A stretch of DNA of 64,000 nucleotides from DATKRB01 sp035532415 (GTDB taxonomy: Bacteria; Actinomycetota; Acidimicrobiia; Acidimicrobiales; RAAP-2). Where the stretch lies: contig DATKRB010000011.1 of assembly GCA_035532415.1 (NCBI GenBank), forward strand, positions 1 through 64,000. Reading direction: 5' to 3'. Below the pieces are notes generated by a model. That model searched no databases, had not been told where the DNA came from, and saw only the letters and a program-made list of their open reading frames with translations. A program made the translations under genes and the position numbers. Positions 16,594 to 25,252 of this stretch are shown piece after piece (the first letter of the stretch is position 1; each line of letters starts with the position of its first letter).

Positions 16594-17441
16594 TCCTCGT
16601 CACCGCGGCGAACGGGCGGACCGGGCGGAGCGTGATCGGCGCCCTGGTTCGTTCCGGGCACCACGTTCGTGCGTTCGACATCGCCGGCGACGTCGAGCAG
16701 CTGGCCGGTGAAGGAGCAGCAGAAGCCATGGTCGGCGACCTGCTCGATCCTGACGACCTGCGCCGGGCCGTCGAGGGCGTCAGTACCGTCGTCCACATCG
16801 GACCGCCCATGCACCCCCGAGAGGCCGAGATGGGCCATGGCGTGGTGAGCGCGGCCCGCAGCGCCGGAGTCCGACACTTCGTGCAGTTCTCTGTCACTCA
16901 CCCCCAGCTCGAGCCGCTTCTGAACCATCAGGCCAAGCTGGCAGTGGAACGGGTCGTGCTGCTGTCCCGGATTCCGTTCACCATCCTCCAGCCGATGCAC
17001 TACATGCAGAACATCGACGTGGGCCACGTGGTTGCAGAAGGGGTTCTGCGGCAGGCGTACTCGCTCGACACCCGTCTCGCCCATGTCGACCTCGAAGATG
17101 TCGCCGAAGTGGCCGCCAAGGTGGTGGGTGACCCACGCCACCACTACGCCACCTACGAGCTCTGCGGGCAGGACTTCTGCAACGCTCACGAGCTCGCCCG
17201 GATCATCGCCGCCGAGTCCGGGCATGAGGTCACGGCAAGCCAGGTCGAGCTCCCTGTCCCGGCGGAGGCCGGCATCAGCCCCTCCGAAGACGACGACCAC
17301 CGCCACGACGCCTTGTTCCGGCTCTTCGACCACTACGGGCGCTACGGCATCACCGGCAATCCGAACGTGCTCGGATGGCTGCTCGCTCGGGCTCCGACAG
17401 GCTTCGGCGAGTACGTGCGGCGGAGCCTGGCCTCCCACTGA
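16590..17441 (+). CDS. NmrA-like NAD(P)-binding protein
   Basis: 283 residues. The N-terminus ILVTAANGRTGRSVIGAL is an extended-SDR/NmrA Rossmann motif, followed by HVRAFDI and by a VSTVVHIGPPMHP segment where typical SDR catalytic residues are not conserved. HFVQFSVTHPQLEPLLNHQAKL and FTILQPMHYMQNI match NmrA/HSCARG-type proteins, which sense NAD(P) redox state or reduce small substrates such as quinones. Its ATG overlaps the TGA of the SDR gene upstream. Confidence 0.75.
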   Translation: MILVTAANGRTGRSVIGALVRSGHHVRAFDIAGDVEQLAGEGAAEAMVGDLLDPDDLRRAVEGVSTVVHIGPPMHPREAEMGHGVVSAARSAGVRHFVQFSVTHPQLEPLLNHQAKLAVERVVLLSRIPFTILQPMHYMQNIDVGHVVAEGVLRQAYSLDTRLAHVDLEDVAEVAAKVVGDPRHHYATYELCGQDFCNAHELARIIAAESGHEVTASQVELPVPAEAGISPSEDDDHRHDALFRLFDHYGRYGITGNPNVLGWLLARAPTGFGEYVRRSLASH

Positions 17442-17483
17442 CGGTGCGCAGGGCCGGATTGGTTGCCGACGGCGACCTGTGAT

Positions 17484-17507
17484 CATGGTAGCAGAACTGC
17501 TACCATG
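17484..17507 (+). promoter_or_regulatory. VapB operator overlapping the promoter
   Basis: CATGGTAGCAG and CTGCTACCATG form a perfect 11-bp inverted repeat around a 2-nt spacer. TACCAT (17501-17506), inside the right arm, is a good -10 hexamer 6 nt before the GTG start of the antitoxin gene. Binding here would block transcription, the usual autoregulation of VapBC operons. Confidence 0.65.
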
Positions 17508-17512
17508 GCGCT

Positions 17513-17758
17513 GTGGCCAGCATCGCACAAAAGGAACTGCGCAACCAGGTGGGCGAGGTGCTCCGCCGGGTCGAGGCAGGTGAAACCCTGACCGTGACCG
17601 TCGCCGGTCGCCCTGTCGCTGAGCTCGGTCCCGCCCACCGTCGTCGCTGGGTCGGCGGCGCCGCGCTCGCCGGCATCTGGACCGGCGAGGCACCGCGTGA
17701 CCTCCGGGCCGATCTGGCGAGCCTGGAGGCAGGGCTCGTCGACCCGTTCGCGCCGTGA
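17513..17758 (+). CDS. vapB: Phd/YefM-type antitoxin of a VapBC pair
   Basis: 81 residues, GTG start, probably leaderless. ASIAQKELRNQVGEVLRRVEAGETLTV-type N-terminus (a strand-helix-helix Phd/YefM DNA-binding domain) ends with VAGRPVAELGP, the standard hallmark. The C-terminal half (TGEAPRDLRADLASLEAG) is the toxin-neutralising tail. The gene overlaps the PIN toxin gene (GTGA). With the operator directly upstream, this is an intact autoregulated toxin-antitoxin module, unlike the wrecked pair at 6.2-6.6 kb. Confidence 0.85.
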   Translation: MASIAQKELRNQVGEVLRRVEAGETLTVTVAGRPVAELGPAHRRRWVGGAALAGIWTGEAPRDLRADLASLEAGLVDPFAP

Positions 17759-18144
17759 GAGCATTGCTCGACACTTCGGTTCTCATCGGTGACGAACCCC
17801 CGCCCGATGACATCGAAGCAGCCATCAGCGTCGCAACGATCACCGAGCTGCACTTCGGCGTCCTTGTCGCGACCGACGATGACGAACGGGCACGTCGCAC
17901 CAACCGCCTCGCAGCGGTGGAAGCGACGTTCGATCCCCTGCCGATCAGCGTCGAGGTCGCCAGGGCCTGGGGGCAGCTCGCCGCGGCGGTCACCCGGCGG
18001 GGCGGCAATCCCCGCCGCCGCCAGATCGACCTCGCCATCGCCGCCACCGCTCAGGTCGAAGGCGTGCCCCTGCTCACTGCCGACATCGCCGACTTCGAGA
18101 TCATCGCCGACCTCGTCGATGCTCGGCGACCGGTTGATCGGTAA
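17755..18144 (+). CDS. vapC: PIN-domain toxin of the VapC family
   Basis: 129 residues, GTG start overlapping the antitoxin stop. PIN acidic residues are all present: D6 in LLDTSVL, E31 in ITELHFG, the aspartate in RRRQIDLAIAATA and one in LLTADIADF. VapC toxins are Mg-dependent ribonucleases that cleave tRNA or rRNA and arrest growth when released from VapB. Full family length with no defect visible. Confidence 0.85.
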   Translation: MRALLDTSVLIGDEPPPDDIEAAISVATITELHFGVLVATDDDERARRTNRLAAVEATFDPLPISVEVARAWGQLAAAVTRRGGNPRRRQIDLAIAATAQVEGVPLLTADIADFEIIADLVDARRPVDR

Positions 18145-18275
18145 GCCCTTCGGCACCGACCGCAGGCGCGTCTCACTTTGCGGACACGCGTCCCCGGAGC
18201 CGACCCGGGGGAAGCGGGAGAGAGATGGGCCCGTGACCAGGTATGGCGAGGCTCAGCTGCTCTGCAAGGAGCCCA

Positions 18276-18773
18276 TCACGACGACGTACCCCGGCCGACG
18301 AGCGCCACCCGCCTGGCGAAGGCCTCGAGCCCGGCGTCCCATCCGTCGGGCGATCCCACGGCCCCGTGCATCTGCTCCCAGCCGTCACCGTGGCGACCGA
18401 GGTGCCGGTGCTCGAGCTCGACCCTGGTCCGCTCCGGCGTCTCGGCGATGAAGGACACTTCGACCTCGCTCGCCTTCTCGGGGTCAGGCTCGACCTGCCA
18501 CTGAAGATTGATGTCCCAGGAGATCACCAGCCGTGTCGGCGGGTCGTAGGCGAGCACTCGGGCCCAGTGGCACTCGCTGCCGTCGGTACCGCGGTCGAAC
18601 ACGTGGCCGCCGACGCGCGGCTCCAAGACCATCTCGGCCAGCTCACCTTCGAGGAGGTGGTGCTCGGGTGGCCACCAGTTGGCCATGTCCCCGGTGAAGA
18701 CGGCGAAGGCCCGCCCGATGGGGACCTCCACCACCACCGACGACCGGACGACCATGCTGTCCGACTCACTCAT
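18276..18773 (-). CDS. SRPBCC (AHSA1-like) protein
   Basis: 165 residues. The segments VEVPIGRAFAVFTGDMANWWP, VGGHVFDRGTDGSE, and the C-terminal GWDAGLEAFARRV are typical of START/SRPBCC ligand-binding proteins of the AHSA1 group. Its ATG overlaps the stop of the ArsR gene by 8 nt. ArsR plus SRPBCC gene pairs are widespread in actinobacteria; the ligand is unknown and may be a hydrophobic metabolite. Confidence 0.8.
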   Translation of the reverse strand: MSESDSMVVRSSVVVEVPIGRAFAVFTGDMANWWPPEHHLLEGELAEMVLEPRVGGHVFDRGTDGSECHWARVLAYDPPTRLVISWDINLQWQVEPDPEKASEVEVSFIAETPERTRVELEHRHLGRHGDGWEQMHGAVGSPDGWDAGLEAFARRVALVGRGTSS

Positions 18774-19083
18774 CAGTCCCTTCCTCCCGTTGCTCGGCGA
18801 CCTTCTTGAAACTGGCGAGAGCGGTACCCCAGAACCGATCGAGGTAGTCGCGCAGCTCGCCGATGCCGCGCGGGTCGAGCTGGTAGATGCGGCGGTTCCC
18901 CTCTCGGTGCTCTCGGACGAGCCCGGCGTCCTTCAGGACCTTGAGGTGCTGGGAGACGGCCGGCCGGCTGATCGGGAGCTTCTCCGCCAGCTGGCCCACC
19001 GGTGATGGCTGGCGGGCCAGCTGCTCGAAGATCGCTCGTCTCATCGTGTCCCCGAGAGCGTGCAGCGCAAGTTCGTTCGTCAT
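18766..19083 (-). CDS. ArsR/SmtB family repressor
   Basis: 105 residues from the ATG at 19083; a longer start at 19110 would overlap the likely operator. The winged helix-turn-helix is clear: LHALGDTMRRAIFEQLA, LPISRPAVSQHLKVLKDAGLV as recognition region, then REGNRRIYQLDP as wing. No cysteine pair for metal sensing is visible, which fits the SdpR/non-metal branch found next to SRPBCC genes. It is expected to repress its own operon. Confidence 0.85.
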   Translation of the reverse strand: MTNELALHALGDTMRRAIFEQLARQPSPVGQLAEKLPISRPAVSQHLKVLKDAGLVREHREGNRRIYQLDPRGIGELRDYLDRFWGTALASFKKVAEQREEGTDE

Positions 19084-19092
19084 AGCCGACCG

Positions 19093-19106
19093 TAAGTATG
19101 TACTAA
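19093..19106 (-). promoter_or_regulatory. Likely ArsR operator
   Basis: TAAGTATGTACTAA is an imperfect palindrome (TAAGTA/TACTAA with a TG centre) 10 nt upstream of the ArsR start. On the minus strand it contains TACTTA, a possible -10 box, so repressor binding would occlude the promoter. Confidence 0.5.
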
Positions 19107-19273
19107 CCATTCGTAGGAGTCAAGGTCTCGGCGATGCCGTTCACCTCGCCGGCGCGCAGCTTGTCGAGGGTGAGCTTCGAGCAAATGGTCACGTATGACC
19201 GGCGCATGGCAGACGCGGCCGTAGGCCTCGGTCTCGCGGTCGAGACCGGTCCCGCTCCCCGGCGACCTGCCGA

Positions 19274-19606
19274 TTACTGGCGGTCGAGATGCTCGGCCAG
19301 GATGCGTTCGACCGCCTCCGGGTCGTCAGGCGTTATCGTGGGAACGATCCGCCGACCGCAGTCGATCTCGAGCGCGAGATCCTTCTTCGGCCGTCCCGGG
19401 TCGAGGTTCCACCAATGCACGAGATCGGTGGAACCCCAGATGCGCCATCTGCCGGTGAGCTCGTTCAGCGGGCGTCTCGTGACGGATCGGATCGACGCGT
19501 ACGGGATTCTCTTCGAGGACCCCCACGGGTAGTAGCGCCGGACGACGAGCGTCATGTCGTCGCAGGCGATCCTGCCGTCGTCGTAGCTCATCGGCCCATT
19601 CTCCAC
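19274..19606 (-). CDS. Small conserved hypothetical protein
   Basis: 110 residues, or 105 from the Met at 19591 (MSYDDGRIACDD). The pattern DGRIACDDMTLVVRRYYPWGSSKRIPYASIRSV, an Arg/Trp-rich middle (GRWRIWGST, HWWNLD), and a late DPEAVERILAEHL is that of small PH-like or bPH-type proteins, but I do not recognise a named family. It stands alone between the ArsR operon and a lipoprotein gene. Role unknown. Confidence 0.55.
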   Translation of the reverse strand: MENGPMSYDDGRIACDDMTLVVRRYYPWGSSKRIPYASIRSVTRRPLNELTGRWRIWGSTDLVHWWNLDPGRPKKDLALEIDCGRRIVPTITPDDPEAVERILAEHLDRQ

Positions 19607-19657
19607 CGACAGGCCTGCAGGACGGGGGAGTGCTCGGTCCCTTCCGGGCGGCTCGGA

Positions 19658-20209
19658 TCAGTAGCCGTAGCCGCCCGCATTGGTGGTGGTCGTCCCCGAC
19701 ACCGGACCGGTGACGGGCCGGCCCGCGGAACCGAGCACGTACCAGGTGCCGCCGAAGTTGTTGATCCCCTCTCCGTTCACCTGGCCCGGCGCCGTGTCCC
19801 CGGAGAAGGTGTAGAGGGGATGACCGTTGTAGGAGACCTGGCGGGAGCCGTCGGAGCGGGTGATCGTCCCGAGCAGCTTCGCCTCGACGCCGCGACCTGC
19901 GCTCGGAGCCCCTTTGGACGTGAGCGGAGGCCAGGCCGGAGGACACGCACCGGTGCAGATGCTCGTCGTCGGCGAATCGCCGGTCAGAAGGTACAGGGTC
20001 ATGCCGGACGCGGTGGTCAGGATGGTGCCGTACTTTCCCGACGCGGACGTGTCGACGGTGGCCCCGGGCGAGGAGGCAGCGCTCCTGGCGGTCGACGTCG
20101 TCGGGCTTGCCGAGGTGGAGCCGCAGGCCGCCAGCGTGAGCGCGAGCAGCCCGACGGCCGCGATGGCCACGCCTCGAACGACCCGGCACTTCGATGCGTA
20201 CACGGACAC
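19658..20209 (-). CDS. Lipoprotein with secreted repeats (PF03640-like)
   Basis: 183 residues from the GTG at 20209, which has AGGTGG upstream; the frame extends further but without signal-peptide character. Residues 1-30 form a lipoprotein signal ending in LTLAAC. Two copies of the secreted repeat pattern follow (YGTILTTASGMTLYLLTGD with ACPPAWPPL, and VSYNGHPLYTFSGDTAPGQVNGEGINNFGGTWY). Such proteins are exported and lipid-anchored; binding of heme or small redox ligands has been suggested for relatives but is not established. Confidence 0.8.
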   Translation of the reverse strand: MSVYASKCRVVRGVAIAAVGLLALTLAACGSTSASPTTSTARSAASSPGATVDTSASGKYGTILTTASGMTLYLLTGDSPTTSICTGACPPAWPPLTSKGAPSAGRGVEAKLLGTITRSDGSRQVSYNGHPLYTFSGDTAPGQVNGEGINNFGGTWYVLGSAGRPVTGPVSGTTTTNAGGYGY

Positions 20210-20390
20210 AGGAGCCACCTCCGTTCCGGCTGCCGCGCCGGACGACGCCGCATCGGGATTATCTCTCAGCCGGGGCGTGAATAGGCGTCGGGCAGCAGGA
20301 CCGCCGAGCTGCATGCCCGGCTCCCTCCGTGAGGCTCACCGACCGAGACGGAATATCCGGAGGGACTGTTCCCCTTCGGTCGGCGCTGCG

Positions 20391-21065
20391 TCAGGGGCGG
20401 TCGGTGCCGTTCGGCGGAACGGTGGAACGGCGGATTGCGCGGGCCAGCCGGGCCGGGCTGATCGGCTTCGGCAACGACGAGGCCCCAGGAGCCCGGAAGG
20501 CGTCGAGCATGTAGGCCGCGAATCGCTTCCACGCGTTGGGCGCGTGGCGCTTCGTGGCATTGACCACCCCGGCGTTGGCCATCAGCAACAGGACGAGGTC
20601 CTCGAGGGCGAAGTCGGCCCGGAGCGCTCCCGCGTCCTTGGCCCGCTCGATCACGTCGCCCAATCCGGCGGTGGCGGAGCGCAGCTGTCGATCGAGCTCG
20701 GCTGTGGCGGGGAACGTGAGGGCGAGCACGTCGGCGAAGCCCGTATCGGCGGCCTGCATGGCGCATGCGGCACGGACGAAACCGCTGAACCCGTCCCACG
20801 GGTCCGGCGCCGCGACGGCTGCCTCGGCGGCCGCCCGGTACGCGTGCAGTCGTGGCTCGAAGGCGGTCGCCACCAGGTCCTCGCGTGTCGGGAACCGCCG
20901 GTACAGGGTCGCGATCCCGACATCGGCCCGTCGGGCGATCTCCTCGAGGGCGGCGTCGGTACCGCTCTCGGCGAACACCTGGCGGGCCGCCTCCAAGATG
21001 GCCTCGCGGTTGCGGGCGGCGTCGACCCGCAGGGCACGGGGCGGGTCGGTCGGAGCCATCGGCAT
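20391..21065 (-). CDS. TetR family transcriptional regulator
   Basis: 224 residues from the ATG at 21065 (or 21059). The N-terminal helix-turn-helix is canonical: REAILEAARQVFAESG, ALEEIARRADVGIATLYRRFPTRED. The C-terminal ligand-binding domain ends in a helix VVNATKRHAPNAWKRFAAYMLDAF, similar to the SbtR-like group. It is divergent from the DinB-type gene at 21196, a likely target. Ligand unknown. Confidence 0.85.
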   Translation of the reverse strand: MPMAPTDPPRALRVDAARNREAILEAARQVFAESGTDAALEEIARRADVGIATLYRRFPTREDLVATAFEPRLHAYRAAAEAAVAAPDPWDGFSGFVRAACAMQAADTGFADVLALTFPATAELDRQLRSATAGLGDVIERAKDAGALRADFALEDLVLLLMANAGVVNATKRHAPNAWKRFAAYMLDAFRAPGASSLPKPISPARLARAIRRSTVPPNGTDRP

Positions 21066-21195
21066 CAGGGTACCAGCCAACTGGAGGCACTCCTACACTT
21101 ATGACTAGGGTGGGACCGGTTCGGGAGATAGCCCCCGGTCCGTCTCCAACGAGGTGACACGGCAACCGGCCGCATCACAACGGAAAGGACGAAAG

Positions 21196-21951
21196 TTGCA
21201 GAACCACGCCGACGCACTCGAGGCATCCGTCGAACGGTTGCGCGCGCTCGTGCACGAGCTCGACCCGCGTCAGATCGTCGCGCCGGCCTACCCGAGCGAG
21301 TGGACCGTCGCCGATGTCCTGTCCCATATCGGCTCGGGGGCGGTGATCCTCGAGCGTCGCCTCGACGACACCCTCGGCGGGAGCACGACCCCGCCCGACT
21401 TCGCAGAGTCGGTCTGGGGGGCCTGGAACGCGATGCCTCCACAGGCCCAGGCCGCCGACGCCCTCCTCGCCGATCAGTCCCTGCTTCACCGTCTCGGATC
21501 GCTCAGCGACGAGGAGAGGGCCCGGTTTCAGTTCGCGATGGGACCGATGACCTTCGACCTCGCGGGGTTCGTCGGACTGCGGCTGAACGAGCACGCCCTG
21601 CACACCTGGGACATCCAGGTGGCGTTCGACCCCGATGCCACCGTCGCCCCGGCGTCTACCCGAATCGTGATCGACGACCTACAGATGATCGTCCGGTTCG
21701 CCGGCAGACCCACCGGCACCGAACACCAGGTCACGGTACAGACCACGGAGCCACGACGTGACTTCACGGTCACGCTGGGAGCCGAGGCGGTGACCCTGAC
21801 CCCCGCCGGACCCGCCGAAGAGCCGGACCTCGAGATCCCCGCCGAGGCGTTCGTCCGCCTCGTGTACGGTCGCCTCGACCCGGACCACGCACCCGCCGTT
21901 CACGGCTCCGCCCACCTCGACGAGCTGCGCCGGGCGTTCCCCGGCGCCTGA
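21196..21951 (+). CDS. Maleylpyruvate isomerase-like (DinB/MDMPI) protein
   Basis: 251 residues from the TTG at 21196, chosen because GGAAAGGA lies 6 nt upstream; a GTG at 21154 is possible. The four-helix DinB/MDMPI domain is visible: LRALVHELDPRQIVAPAYPSEWTVADVLSHIG and, later, LRLNEHALHTWD with the metal-binding His residues. Proteins of this group use divalent metal and mycothiol in thiol transfer or isomerisation. The C-terminal domain (about 170-250) resembles the SCP2-like MDMPI C-domain. Divergent from the TetR gene, which may regulate it. Confidence 0.75.
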   Translation: MQNHADALEASVERLRALVHELDPRQIVAPAYPSEWTVADVLSHIGSGAVILERRLDDTLGGSTTPPDFAESVWGAWNAMPPQAQAADALLADQSLLHRLGSLSDEERARFQFAMGPMTFDLAGFVGLRLNEHALHTWDIQVAFDPDATVAPASTRIVIDDLQMIVRFAGRPTGTEHQVTVQTTEPRRDFTVTLGAEAVTLTPAGPAEEPDLEIPAEAFVRLVYGRLDPDHAPAVHGSAHLDELRRAFPGA

Positions 21952-22192
21952 CCCGGGCCAGATCCCCTACCCTTCCGACCACCCAGGGAGCCGGCCGTGC
22001 CAGACATCCTCGGCGACGTCCCGGAGAGCCACCGAGAGGCTCGACCACCTCCGAGAGGACGGGGCACCCGCGTACGGCGTACACTGTCGGCGGCCGCTGA
22101 TTCGTGGGGGCTCGAGGGGCGGGAGCCGGTGACGCAGGTGGTCGTGATCAGCTTCCCAATAGCATTGGCGATTTCCATCGAGGAGGACTGAC

Positions 22193-23392
22193 GTGGCCGA
22201 AGGTGCCGGCGAGATCTACTACGACCCGTACGACTTCGACATCGACGCGGATCCCTATCCGGTCTGGAAGAGGATGCGCGACGAGGCGCCGCTCTACTAC
22301 AACGAGAAGTACGACTTCTTCGCCCTGAGCCGGTTTGAGGACGTCGAGCGGTGCTCGGTGGACTGGAGGACCTATATCTCGGGAAAGGGGTCGGTCCTCG
22401 AGATGATCAAGAGCGGGATGGAGATCCCGCCGGGCACCATCCTGTTTGAGGACCCCCCGGCACACGACCTCCACCGCAGCCTGCTGTCGCGCGTGTTCAC
22501 CCCCCGGAAGATGAACGCCATCGAGCCGAAGGTGCGCGAGTTCTGCGCCCGGAGCCTCGACCCCCTGGTCGGTTCCGGTGGGTTCGACTTCATCGGAGAC
22601 CTCGGGGCGCAGATGCCCATGCGGACGATCGGGATGCTGCTCGGGATTCCCGAGGAGGACCAGGAGGCGATCCGCGACAAGATCGACGAGGGCATGCGTC
22701 TGTCCGACGGCTCGCCGCCCGCTCCCGACGCCACCTACGCGGTGACCGGCGGGGACACCTTTGAGGAGTACATCGAGTGGCGTTCGAAGCACCCGTCGGA
22801 CGACCTCATGACCGAGTTGCTCGACGCCGAATTCGAGGACGAGACCGGTGCCACCCGCAAGCTGACCCGCCAGGAGGTGCTGTCCTATGTCGGCCTTCTC
22901 GCTGCGGCGGGGAACGAGACGACGACGCGCCTGATCGGTTGGACGGGCAAGGTGCTCGCCGACCATCCCGACCAGCGCCGGCTCCTCGTGGAGGACCCGA
23001 CGCTCATCCCCGGGGCCATCGAGGAGCTGTTGCGCTACGAGGCCCCGTCCCCCGTGCAGGCCCGCTACATCACCGAGGACGTCGAGCATTACGGCGAAGC
23101 GGTCCCGGAGGGCAACGTGATGCTGCTCCTCACGGCCTCGGCGAACCGTGACGAGCGCCGGTTCCCCGACCCCGATCGCTTCGACGTGCGTCGGAAGATC
23201 GATCGCCACCTGACGTTCGGCTACGGCATCCATCACTGCCTCGGGGCCGCGCTCGCCCGGCTCGAAGGGCGCGTTGCGCTCGACGAGGTCCTGAAGCGCT
23301 TCCCCACGTGGGAGGTCGACTCGGAGCATGCCGTTCAGGCCCGCACCTCGACCGTCCGTGGCTGGGAGTCGCTGCCGGTGCTCACCTCGTGA
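22193..23392 (+). CDS. Cytochrome P450
   Basis: 399 residues, GTG start preceded by GAGGAGG. I-helix AAGNETT (oxygen activation), K-helix EELLRYEAP with the ExxR pair, and the heme-binding loop FGYGIHHCLGAALAR with the axial Cys are all intact. It is a soluble bacterial class I P450 that would hydroxylate a hydrophobic substrate using ferredoxin electrons; no ferredoxin gene is adjacent. An SDR follows about 95 nt downstream, and the two may act in sequence on an alcohol product. Confidence 0.9.
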   Translation: MAEGAGEIYYDPYDFDIDADPYPVWKRMRDEAPLYYNEKYDFFALSRFEDVERCSVDWRTYISGKGSVLEMIKSGMEIPPGTILFEDPPAHDLHRSLLSRVFTPRKMNAIEPKVREFCARSLDPLVGSGGFDFIGDLGAQMPMRTIGMLLGIPEEDQEAIRDKIDEGMRLSDGSPPAPDATYAVTGGDTFEEYIEWRSKHPSDDLMTELLDAEFEDETGATRKLTRQEVLSYVGLLAAAGNETTTRLIGWTGKVLADHPDQRRLLVEDPTLIPGAIEELLRYEAPSPVQARYITEDVEHYGEAVPEGNVMLLLTASANRDERRFPDPDRFDVRRKIDRHLTFGYGIHHCLGAALARLEGRVALDEVLKRFPTWEVDSEHAVQARTSTVRGWESLPVLTS

Positions 23393-23487
23393 GCATCTGA
23401 GGGGACCGGGGTCCCCGAGGTAGGCCGCAGCCCGATCGTCCGCTACGTTCGTCGATCTGCACATCACTTGGCATCCGAAGGAGACAC

Positions 23488-24273
23488 ATGCATCGAGCAG
23501 ACGGAACGACGGGCGGGCTGGCCGGCAGGGTCGCCGCGGTCACGGGTGCGACGAGCGGGTCCGGACGGGCGATCGCCTCACGGTTCGCCCAGGAGGGAGC
23601 CACCGTCGTGATGCTGGCTCGGGGCTCGGAGCGCCTCGAGGAGCTCGAGACGACCGTGGGCGGCGACGTCGTCGGGATCCCCACCGACATCGGGGACCCC
23701 GACAGCGTCGATGCCGCTTTCGCCGAGATAAAGCGCAGGTACGGAAAGCTCGACGTTCTCGTCAACAACGCCGCCGTTTACCGCCCGTGCCCGATCGAGG
23801 AGCTCAGCAACGAGGACATCCTCGCCCAGACGCGAACGAATTTCCTGGGTCCCGTCTACACCTGCCGTGCCGCGATCCCGCTCCTGCGTGCCGCCGGGGG
23901 AGGGGACATCGTCAACACGTCGAGCGAGACGACGATCGACCCCTTCCCCCATCTTTCGATGTACTCGTCGACCAAGGCGGCGCTCGAGACGTTCAGCCGG
24001 ATGCTGATGGCCGAGCTTCCCGACGACGACATCCGGGTCACCACCCTGGTGCAGGGCGTGGCCCTGGGCGAGGGCGGAGGATCGACCGACTGGAGCTGGG
24101 ACCCCGACAGGGCGGAGCAGGCGACGGCTCTGTGGGAACGGCAGGGCTATCTCGCTCGCGTCAGTGGGACGCAGGGTGGGCAGTCGGTGGAGGCGGTCGC
24201 CGACGTGCACGTGTACGTCGTCACGCGCCCCCGGGGGCAGAAGCTCGACACCATTCACGTGCGTTCGTACTGA
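23488..24273 (+). CDS. SDR family oxidoreductase
   Basis: 261 residues, ATG preceded by AAGGAG. Cofactor motif TGATSGSG, then VLVNNAAVYRP, catalytic serine in VNTSSETT, and the YSSTKAAL motif with Tyr and Lys. The fold is classical; the usual NNAG is NNAA. The C-terminal IHVRSY end is short. Probably functions with the P450 upstream, but the substrate is not evident. Confidence 0.8.
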   Translation: MHRADGTTGGLAGRVAAVTGATSGSGRAIASRFAQEGATVVMLARGSERLEELETTVGGDVVGIPTDIGDPDSVDAAFAEIKRRYGKLDVLVNNAAVYRPCPIEELSNEDILAQTRTNFLGPVYTCRAAIPLLRAAGGGDIVNTSSETTIDPFPHLSMYSSTKAALETFSRMLMAELPDDDIRVTTLVQGVALGEGGGSTDWSWDPDRAEQATALWERQGYLARVSGTQGGQSVEAVADVHVYVVTRPRGQKLDTIHVRSY

Positions 24274-24336
24274 GCCTCTTCGGAGCCCCGGACGCCGGAG
24301 CCCCGTCACCCCTCAGGCCGTGAGAGTGGTCCTCGC

Positions 24337-25155
24337 CTACCCGGCGGCGTTGTCAGCCGTCACGACTTGGAAGGCGAGAGGAAAGCGACTCAGACCGGAC
24401 GGTTGGCGAAAACGGGACATATGGCCGTCCACGGCGACGCGAGCCGCGGCCATCCGCTCCTCGGGTACGCCCATGAAGGCCAACTGGGCCTCGTCGACGA
24501 TGGCGTCCTCGGGGGCGTCCACTGACAGCTCGTGGGTCTTCAGCGAGACGTGGGCGAAGCCCGCCTCTTCGAGAACGGACCGGACCCGGTCGGGATCGGC
24601 CAGGGCGAAGGGGCCGGTGGGGCTCTTCCCGGGCTCCGGGGTCGGCGGTGGCGGCACGATGCCCATCAGCGCTCCGGCGAAGAACCAGGGGTTCTCGTCC
24701 ACCGCCTGCCAGCAGGCAAACCCGATCCGTCCTCCGACGACGAGTTGGGAGCGGACGTTGGCGAAGGCCCTCTCGGGCTCGTCAAAGAACATCACGCCGA
24801 ACTGGCTCATCGCCACGTCGAACGGCCCCCCCTCGACCCGCTGTGTCTGCACGTCGAGGACCCGAAAGGAGACGTTCTTCGCGCCGGCTTCGACCGACCG
24901 GCGGGACGCCAAGCCCGCGAGGGGCACGGAGATGTCGGCGCCCACCACCGCTCCCTCGCCGCCGACCGCCTCGGCGGCCCGCAGCGCCGCCTTCCCACCC
25001 CCGCAGCCGATGTCGAGGACGCGCTCGCCGGGCTGCAAGGCCAACGCCTCCATCAGCACCGGGGTGATGGGATCCGTGAACCGCTCCCGCTTCGGCCAGG
25101 ACTCGGCCCAGCTCGGATCGTTCCATCGTCGACGCTCCAGCTGATTCGCCTCCAC
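24337..25155 (-). CDS. Class I SAM-dependent methyltransferase
   Basis: 272 residues from the GTG at 25155. Motif I is LDIGCGGGKAALRAAEAVG, the acidic residue ending strand 2 is in VVGADIS, and FDVAMSQFGVMFFDEP gives motif IV. The N-terminal WNDPSWAESWPKRERFTDP is a feature of UbiE/Coq5-like small-molecule methyltransferases. No adjacent gene identifies the acceptor. It is convergent with the SDR gene. Confidence 0.8.
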   Translation of the reverse strand: MEANQLERRRWNDPSWAESWPKRERFTDPITPVLMEALALQPGERVLDIGCGGGKAALRAAEAVGGEGAVVGADISVPLAGLASRRSVEAGAKNVSFRVLDVQTQRVEGGPFDVAMSQFGVMFFDEPERAFANVRSQLVVGGRIGFACWQAVDENPWFFAGALMGIVPPPPTPEPGKSPTGPFALADPDRVRSVLEEAGFAHVSLKTHELSVDAPEDAIVDEAQLAFMGVPEERMAAARVAVDGHMSRFRQPSGLSRFPLAFQVVTADNAAG

Positions 25156-25252
25156 CCGGTCATCATGCCAGCAACCGGCAGCAACCGTGGTGCGGGGGCA
25201 CGCGGCTCCGCGGTGGCTCCGGCAGGATGGGCGACGCGGACGGAGGCGACCG

